Shown: one piece after another, positions 12,531 to 16,835 of the stretch
How positions within the stretch are numbered: position 1 is the first letter of the stretch
How the letters are laid out: the number at the start of each line of letters is the position of its first letter
Origin: an uncultured Oscillospiraceae bacterium
GTDB taxonomy: Bacteria; Bacillota; Clostridia; Oscillospirales; Oscillospiraceae
Direction: 5' to 3'
Length of the DNA: 16,835 nucleotides
Assembly: GCA_934546685.1 (NCBI GenBank)
Contig: CAKTEB010000051.1
Span: forward strand, 1-16,835
Translations under genes and position numbers: made by a program
Notes under the pieces: generated by a model
Seen by the model: the letters and a program-made list of their open reading frames with translations, nothing else
Database searches by the model: none
What the model was told of the DNA's origin: nothing

Positions 12531-13901
12531 TCAGGAATGCAAGCGTAACATCAGCCGCACCGTAAAGTAAGCTTGCTTCTGGGTGACTGAAAAAGCGCCG
12601 TCCATTTTCTCCATGGCCTGCTGGACGCTTTTGAGGCCGATACCGGTGCTGGCGGCCTCACGGTCCGGGGCCAGTGTGTTTTCCATCTGGAATATAAATT
12701 TTCCCGTGTCACAGGAGAGCGCCAGAAGAATGGGCGTCTGCTTTTGACCGTATTTCAGAACATTGGAGAAGAGATTTCCCAGGCACCGCTCCAGCAGCAC
12801 CGGCTCTGCCCAAATCTCGAGCGTTTTCCTGTCAAAGGGTTGTAGGGCACACTGGAACCCTGCCATGGTCAGATAAGAGATATGGGGTTCCAGATGGGAG
12901 AGAAAGTCTGTGACCGGCAGCCAATTCGGCGCGGCCTTCGTCTCCGCCTGGGGCAGGGCGGCATAGCGGAATATCTGATCGGTCAATACCCGGATCTCCC
13001 CTACCCTATCCATACAGCGCTGCTCATAAACCTTCCGCCGGTCAGGATCTCGCTCCAAATGGAGAATATCCAGATACCCCTGGAGCACTGTCAGCGGCGT
13101 GCGGAGATCATGGGACAGGGCGGCAATGAGATCGGCATTGGCCTGCTGGGCCTGGCGGTCTCGTTCCAGGTTTTCCTGTAGGGTACTGCGGAGCTGATCC
13201 AGCTCCCGGCCCAAGGTGCCAAGCTCATCCCGGTCCCGGCTTCCGATGGGCAAGGTCAGGTCGCCTCCGGCCATGACCAGGATCCCCTGCTCCAGCTGCC
13301 GTATGGCCCGCACCTTCCGGCCAATGAAGATCAGCAGGCTGGCCAGAAACAGTCCCACACAGAGAAACAGGCAGAATAGAAACCAGGGCACCTCAAAGAG
13401 CATCAGATGATAAAAGGTCACGATCAAATTGGCATTGCCGTTGCGGAAGGGCATGACAAAGTCATAGGATCGCTCACTGACGCCGCCGGTCCAGCTGTAG
13501 CCCATCCGGAGAAAGAGAGAGCTTCCCTCGAGAAAAGGCGGATAGCGCCCCGCCCGATAGAGCCCATCCTCCAGACCGTAGATATAGATGCCGGTGTAGT
13601 CATCCGCCAGGTTGAAGAAGGGTTCCAGAGCCTGTACCCGTTCTGTGTCGTCCTCGCTCTCTGGAATGTCGTAATTCACGCCCGCATCGATCAGCTGATC
13701 CCAAAAATCCTGCTGGGGCTCGGAGATAATGTGGTCGCCCACCAAGGGGAGCTTGGATAGAAACGCCATGCAGTCCAGCCGGTGGCTCCACAGGGCCAAG
13801 AACAGCAGAATACACAGGCAGCCCATGGACAGGACCAAAAGACACAGCTGCCCACGGAGGCCTAGAGAACGGGAGAGACGGTGCTTCGCCTTATCATTCA
13901 C
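12531..13901 (-). CDS. Two-component sensor histidine kinase (membrane-bound)
   Basis: A 456-residue sensor kinase. A membrane helix (about 19-39), an extracytoplasmic sensor region of about 130 residues (41-170) and a second helix (about 173-194) are followed by a HAMP-like linker, a HisKA domain with phospho-acceptor H264 in ALSHDLRTPLT (261-271), and an ATPase domain with the N-box NLFSNVLKYG (N376, N380) and G2-type TGIGLKSV (419-426). The G1 box (DxGxG) is not recognisable: that place reads MENTLAP (406-412), as in some clostridial kinases. The start is GTG at 13901, overlapping the response regulator stop by 8 bases, so translation is coupled. The stimulus cannot be read from the sequence; no resistance or transporter gene is adjacent. 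Confidence 0.95.
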   Translation of the reverse strand: MNDKAKHRLSRSLGLRGQLCLLVLSMGCLCILLFLALWSHRLDCMAFLSKLPLVGDHIISEPQQDFWDQLIDAGVNYDIPESEDDTERVQALEPFFNLADDYTGIYIYGLEDGLYRAGRYPPFLEGSSLFLRMGYSWTGGVSERSYDFVMPFRNGNANLIVTFYHLMLFEVPWFLFCLFLCVGLFLASLLIFIGRKVRAIRQLEQGILVMAGGDLTLPIGSRDRDELGTLGRELDQLRSTLQENLERDRQAQQANADLIAALSHDLRTPLTVLQGYLDILHLERDPDRRKVYEQRCMDRVGEIRVLTDQIFRYAALPQAETKAAPNWLPVTDFLSHLEPHISYLTMAGFQCALQPFDRKTLEIWAEPVLLERCLGNLFSNVLKYGQKQTPILLALSCDTGKFIFQMENTLAPDREAASTGIGLKSVQQAMEKMDGAFSVTQKQAYFTVRLMLRLHS

Positions 13902-14610
13902 AGTAATAGCCCCTTCCCCATGCAGTCTTAATGTAGATGGGCTTTTCCGGCGCGGGCTCCAGCTTCCGGCGGAGATTGCGGATGTGCACCATCACTGTGT
14001 TGGAGGCCCCACGGTAATAGGGCTCCTGCCACACCTGCTGAAAGATCTCCTGGGCGGAAAAAATCCTTTGCCGGTGGGAGGCCAGTAGATGCAGCACCGA
14101 AAACTCTGTGCCGGTCAGGTCGATTTCTGTTTCTCCTAGCCGCACCTGCTGCTTCCGGGGGATGATCTCCAGCTGACCGATTTGAATGGCCTCCGGCTGC
14201 TCTGGCTCCGCTGTCTGCTTGCCTTGGTAGACCCGGTAGCGGCGCAACAGGGCCTTGACCCGGCCCAGCAGCTCCGGATAGGAAAAGGGCTTTTGCAGAT
14301 AGTCGTCTCCGCCGCTGGAGAAGCCCATGGTCTTGTCGCTGTCGGAGCTTCTGGCACTGAGAAACAGGATCGGCGCGTTGCTCTGCTGGCGGATGGCCTG
14401 ACAGGTCTCATAGCCGGAGAGCCCCGGCATCATCACATCCAGGATAATGAGATCATAGGACTGCTGCCGGAGCTGCTTCAGGGCCTCTTCCCCGCTCTCG
14501 GCGGTCACGATCCGGTAGCCCTCCCCGGCCAGCAGCACCCGAAGGATCTCCAGAATCTCTCGGTTGTCATCTACTGCCAGAATATCTGCTTGGGACTGCA
14601 TCGGTTCCAT
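13894..14610 (-). CDS. OmpR/PhoB-family response regulator
   Basis: The DNA-binding partner of the downstream kinase, 238 residues from the start I prefer. The receiver domain (about 8-120) has acidic D14 and D15, phospho-acceptor D58 in LIILDVMMPG (54-63), S85 and K107-P108. The winged-helix effector domain (about 142-236) ends with the typical IKTAWGRGYYCE. The frame stays open to 14709, but the ATG at 14610 follows GGAGG (minus strand, 14621-14625) by 10 bases, and the upstream extension covers a promoter -10 box and a terminator, so the longer start is rejected; an ATG three codons further in (14601) is possible. It leads a two-gene operon with the kinase. Confidence 0.95.
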   Translation of the reverse strand: MEPMQSQADILAVDDNREILEILRVLLAGEGYRIVTAESGEEALKQLRQQSYDLIILDVMMPGLSGYETCQAIRQQSNAPILFLSARSSDSDKTMGFSSGGDDYLQKPFSYPELLGRVKALLRRYRVYQGKQTAEPEQPEAIQIGQLEIIPRKQQVRLGETEIDLTGTEFSVLHLLASHRQRIFSAQEIFQQVWQEPYYRGASNTVMVHIRNLRRKLEPAPEKPIYIKTAWGRGYYCE

Positions 14611-14631
14611 GGGACGTTCACCTCCGTGACT

Positions 14632-14682
14632 ATTATACTTCGCAGCGGCAGAAAATTGGGGAAATTTAAGAATCATTAAGAA
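14632..14682 (-). promoter_or_regulatory. Promoter and direct repeats of the two-component operon
   Basis: On the minus strand TATAAT lies at 14632-14637, only 7 bases before the ribosome binding site, without a good -35 (the 17-base position reads CCCAAT). Just upstream are two copies of TTCTTAA (14676-14682 and 14666-14672) exactly 10 bases apart. OmpR/PhoB regulators bind such head-to-tail repeats about one helical turn apart, often in place of a -35 box, so autoactivation is a reasonable inference. Confidence 0.5.
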
Positions 14683-14709
14683 ATGGGTGCGCCGGCTTGG
14701 CGCACCCAT
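14671..14709 (-). terminator. Intrinsic terminator after the GGDEF remnant
   Basis: ATGGGTGCGCC (14683-14693) pairs perfectly with GGCGCACCCAT (14699-14709) around five bases. On the minus strand the stem is followed by TTTCTTAATGATTCTT, so the U-tract is the same sequence as the direct repeats in front of the response regulator. Confidence 0.85.
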
Positions 14710-14715
14710 GAAAAA

Positions 14716-15369
14716 TCAGGCTTCCTTGTTTTCATCCAAAAAGATCCACAGCAACTCGCCGGGATCCGCAGTATTCTGGTCGTATTCTGTGATCTTGAGC
14801 TCCACCCAGCTGCCGTCCAGCTTCTGATAAGTAAATCCCACCGAATGGCCTGCGGCCAATTTCTGGGTGATATACCGGTAATGATAGATCATCTCAAAGC
14901 TGTCATAGTATTCGGGCCGTACTAGGGTGTAGCAGTATTCCCGCATGGCCAGGGAGAAGACGCCCTTGTTGTGTTCCAGCATCTTCTGAAAATAGGGCGG
15001 GAGATAGATGTAGCGGCAGGTGTCCGCGTCAGGATTCACCATATAGACGCCCTTATATCTCGGTGCAATGACGTTTAGAAAATGGCTGGCGTCCTGGGTC
15101 TCCAGCAGCAGCTTTTCCAGCTTGTAGTTCAGCATGCGCATTTGCCGCGCGCCGCCGTTGTTCCGGTAAAAGCTCATTTTGTCATAACGCATGGCTTTTT
15201 CCGCCTGGTTGACGGTGTCGTGAAGGGTGCTGCTGTTGGTGCTGACATCCACGCCTGTGGAGATCTCATATCCCTTTTCCCGAATCTCGTCCTTTAATAA
15301 GGTGAGCTGCTGAAGGACATCCGTCAATTTGAAAATAGCACAAAAAGTAGATTTTAGGCGGACATGCAA
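14716..15369 (-). pseudogene. 5'-truncated, degenerate GGDEF domain with C-terminal PAS-like region
   Basis: The 217-residue frame begins inside a domain. Residues 5-9 (LKSTF, followed by CAIFK) sit where a GGDEF motif would be, and the next segments GYEISTGV (33-40) and QAEKAMRYDK (55-64) match the second half of GGDEF domains (xxSxGV, then AExAMYxxK). The first half of the domain is missing. Residues about 96-212 look like the PAS-like module found next to GGDEF/EAL domains in Clostridia, ending in GELLWIFLD. The only in-frame start is a TTG at 15369 with no ribosome binding site, and the upstream frame does not continue the domain, so this is probably the 3' remnant of a deleted diguanylate-cyclase-like gene. 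A short active protein of unknown role is the alternative, since the frame remains open. Confidence 0.6.
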
Positions 15370-15383
15370 ATTGTGCCAATTTA

Positions 15384-15392
15384 TGCTATAAT
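15384..15392 (+). promoter_or_regulatory. Extended -10 promoter of the small membrane protein gene
   Basis: TGCTATAAT (15384-15392) is a consensus -10 with the upstream TGn extension that can replace a -35. The predicted start is near 15399; AAAGGAGG (15415-15422) precedes the ATG by 8 bases. Confidence 0.65.
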
Positions 15393-15430
15393 GTTGATAT
15401 CGAACGAAATGAGAAAAGGAGGAACCGGCA

Positions 15431-15739
15431 ATGAAGCGCTCCCTGAGTCATCTGGTGCCCTGGTTTATACTGATCCAGGTGTTTGTCTTTACGCTGAAGG
15501 AAATTCCGGCAGTCTACAGCATGGTGAGCCTGATGATGATAGCCATTTATGGGCTCTGCGACCTCTACAGAACTCAGGCGGACGGCGGCACTGTGATGTA
15601 CTGGAGCGCCTACGGGGCTGTGGCAGATCTGATCCTGCTGTGGAAATGCTGCATGGAGCAGCAGTGGGGAGGCGCAGTGATCTGCGCTGGAATTCTTTGC
15701 GGGATCGGACTGCTGATGCGGAAGGTCTGGAAGGGCTGA
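15431..15739 (+). CDS. Small integral membrane protein, function unknown
   Basis: A 102-residue hydrophobic protein with about four predicted membrane segments (roughly 8-24, 29-46, 57-73 and 79-96) and a basic C-terminal end (RKVWKG). I do not recognise a family. The ATG at 15431 is chosen because GGAGG (15418-15422) lies 8 bases upstream and an extended -10 promoter precedes it; an overlapping frame starting at 15364 in another phase has neither. It converges on the acetyltransferase gene with only four bases between the two stop codons and no visible hairpin between them. The frame, promoter and ribosome binding site together make it a credible real gene despite the lack of a recognised domain. 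Confidence 0.75.
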   Translation: MKRSLSHLVPWFILIQVFVFTLKEIPAVYSMVSLMMIAIYGLCDLYRTQADGGTVMYWSAYGAVADLILLWKCCMEQQWGGAVICAGILCGIGLLMRKVWKG

Positions 15740-15743
15740 TTGC

Positions 15744-16145
15744 TCAGTCCTTTCCGGTCAGGCGCATATACAGCAGCGGATAGGGCTCGCCCTCCTCGTC
15801 TCGCTCCGTGCGCTTGTAGGTCTTGAAGCCCAGATGCTGATAAAAGCCCACAGCCTGGGGATTCTGCTCGTTGACGGTGAGTTCCCGAATGTCATAGTGC
15901 TGGATCCCATATTCCAGCAGCGTTCTTCCGAGGCCTTTTCCACGCTGTTCTGGAGATAGAAACAGCATCTCCAGCCGCTGATCCGCTGTGCCCATAAAGG
16001 CCATGGGCAAGCGCTGACCGTTCTCTGCTATGATCAGGCGCTCTACGCCCAACAGGGCCTGGGGCACATAGATCTTGATTTGAAGGATCTCCGGATCGGA
16101 GAGAAAGAGATGAGTGGCCCGTACCGAGGCCTCCCAAAGATTCAC
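15744..16145 (-). CDS. GNAT-family N-acetyltransferase (YjaB-like), start uncertain
   Basis: A GNAT acetyltransferase resembling E. coli YjaB. In the 133-residue frame from GTG 16145 the N-terminal SVRATHLFLS (7-16) is the YjaB-like signature, QRGKGLG (67-73) is the acetyl-CoA pyrophosphate loop, and NEQNPQAVGFYQHLGF (92-107) with PYPLLYM near the end is diagnostic. Acceptor substrate unknown. The same frame continues upstream with family-like residues for 16 codons (ending NNLEIESLV before NLWEAS), then meets TAA at 16185-16187, and two codons before that is an ATG at 16191-16193. No ribosome binding site precedes GTG 16145 or that ATG. Either a non-standard start is used, or a nonsense codon has silenced the gene. 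The length from the ATG (149 codons, counting the TAA) would match YjaB (147). Confidence 0.75.
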   Translation of the reverse strand: MNLWEASVRATHLFLSDPEILQIKIYVPQALLGVERLIIAENGQRLPMAFMGTADQRLEMLFLSPEQRGKGLGRTLLEYGIQHYDIRELTVNEQNPQAVGFYQHLGFKTYKRTERDEEGEPYPLLYMRLTGKD

Positions 16146-16223
16146 CAGAGACTCGATTTCTAAATTGTTGAGACCGTGATAATCTTAGGGCATTTTGTGA
16201 TCGTATTTTGGCTGAGATTCCGA

Positions 16224-16249
16224 TATAATAGTATTACGTCGGAAGGGAG
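16224..16249 (+). promoter_or_regulatory. -10 box and ribosome binding site of the DNA glycosylase gene
   Basis: TATAAT lies at 16224-16229 without a good -35 at the right spacing. GGAAGGGAG (16241-16249) is 9 bases before the ATG at 16259. The interval between this -10 and the start codon is about 29 bases. Confidence 0.6.
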
Positions 16250-16258
16250 CGAAAGAAT

Positions 16259-16835
16259 ATGTACTTTGCGTATGGGGAAACGGAGCTTGATTACCTCCGA
16301 AAAAAGGACAAGCGGCTCTGTGAGGTCATAGACCGCATCGGACACATTGACCGGGCCATAGATACGGATCTGTTTTCCTCGGTGGTGCACCATATCATTG
16401 GCCAGCAGATTTCCACAAAGGCGCAGGCTACCATCTGGCAGCGAATGCAGGATGAACTGGGCCAGGTGAACGCCGAGACCGTTCTGCAGGCCGGAGTTCC
16501 GAGACTCCAGAGCCTGGGCATGACCTTCCGCAAGGCAGAGTATATCACGGATCTTGCCCAAAAGATACACACCGGTGCATTTGATTTGAACGCAGTAGAG
16601 CAGATGTCCGATGAGGACGCCATCCGTGCTCTCAGCAGCCTGAAGGGCGTCGGTGTGTGGACGGCGGAGATGATCCTGCTGTTCTGCATGCAGCGGCCCA
16701 ATATTTTCAGCTGCGATGATCTGGCCATCCAGCGGGGCCTGCGGATGGTCTACCACCACCGCAAAATTGACCGAAAGCTCTTTGAGAAGTACCGCCGCCG
16801 ATTCAGCCCCTATTGCAGCGTGGCCAGTTTGTACC
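16259..16835 (+). CDS. DNA-3-methyladenine glycosylase II-like protein (AlkA type), 3' end cut by window
   Basis: An open frame from ATG 16259 to the window end (192 codons, no stop reached). It is a helix-hairpin-helix GPD-type base-excision glycosylase, which removes alkylated bases from DNA. HHIIGQQISTKAQATIW (44-60) is the conserved helix around the IxxQQxS motif. LKGVGVWTAEMILLF (128-142) is the helix-hairpin-helix with GVGxWTA, and CDDLAIQRG (152-160) carries the catalytic aspartate (the second D, D154, by comparison with AlkA D238). The N-terminal AlkA-specific beta domain of about 100 residues is absent, so it is the short AlkA form common in Firmicutes. The gene is divergent from the acetyltransferase. 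The right end is missing, so intactness cannot be judged. Confidence 0.92.
   Translation, partial: MYFAYGETELDYLRKKDKRLCEVIDRIGHIDRAIDTDLFSSVVHHIIGQQISTKAQATIWQRMQDELGQVNAETVLQAGVPRLQSLGMTFRKAEYITDLAQKIHTGAFDLNAVEQMSDEDAIRALSSLKGVGVWTAEMILLFCMQRPNIFSCDDLAIQRGLRMVYHHRKIDRKLFEKYRRRFSPYCSVASLY

Noticed and set aside
14611..14709. N-terminal extension of the response regulator to 14709.
   Set aside because: It would cover the promoter -10 box and terminator stem, and the receiver domain starts normally from the ATG at 14610, which has a GGAGG.
15364..15783. A 139-codon plus-strand frame overlapping the small membrane protein.
   Set aside because: It starts before the predicted transcription start and has no ribosome site, whereas the overlapping 102-codon frame has GGAGG at the right distance.
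1..16835. Search by eye for CRISPR arrays, insertion sequences, phage genes, tRNAs and rRNAs.
   Set aside because: No regularly spaced repeats, transposase-like frames, long terminal inverted repeats or tRNA-like cloverleaf ends were noticed.

Overview
The window looks like the replication-origin-proximal part of a chromosome from a Gram-positive, moderately GC-rich member of the Clostridia. An Oscillospiraceae/Ruminococcaceae-type gut bacterium is my best guess, from overall impression and not from a marker gene. Supporting signs are strong AGGAGG-type ribosome binding sites, sigma-A promoters (TTGACA/TATAAT type), a CIRCE operator ahead of a small heat-shock gene, a lipoprotein with a Gram-positive style lipobox, a minimal SufBC-like (SMS-type) iron-sulfur system, and an [Fe-S] aldo/keto reductase typical of anaerobes.

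Layout. Positions 1-130 carry a cluster of DnaA boxes (putative oriC side), followed by dnaA on the minus strand (163-1479) reading toward them. To the right, mostly leading-strand (+) genes follow: a two-gene smsC-smsB operon with its own promoter and a palindrome overlapping that promoter (1699-3418); a TetR-family regulator (3485-4054); a radical SAM protein with a SPASM/twitch-like C-terminus (4187-5524); a large orphan solute-binding lipoprotein (5812-7596); and a double-hotdog MaoC/FAS1-like dehydratase homologue (7670-8932). A bidirectional terminator at 8931-8970 separates these from a block of minus-strand genes: a uracil permease (uraA type), an Hsp20 chaperone under CIRCE control, an aldo/keto reductase with two 4Fe-4S motifs, and a response regulator/histidine kinase pair whose genes overlap by 8 bases. 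The right end holds a 5'-truncated GGDEF remnant fused to a PAS-like region, a small membrane protein, a YjaB-like GNAT acetyltransferase with a possible early nonsense codon, and the start of an AlkA-type DNA glycosylase that runs off the window.

How it works together. There is no phage, IS element, CRISPR array, tRNA or rRNA that I can see. Most genes are single transcription units with their own promoter and an intrinsic terminator, so the window is a string of independent modules and not one pathway. The most interesting parts are regulatory: a perfect dyad over the smsCB promoter, a second dyad nested in the loop of the terminator between the TetR gene and the radical SAM gene, a perfect 15-bp palindrome upstream of the lipoprotein promoter, a near-perfect CIRCE containing the hsp20 -35 box, and direct repeats in front of the response regulator that double as a terminator U-tract. 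The rpmH-rnpA cluster that usually lies divergently next to dnaA in Firmicutes is absent here.
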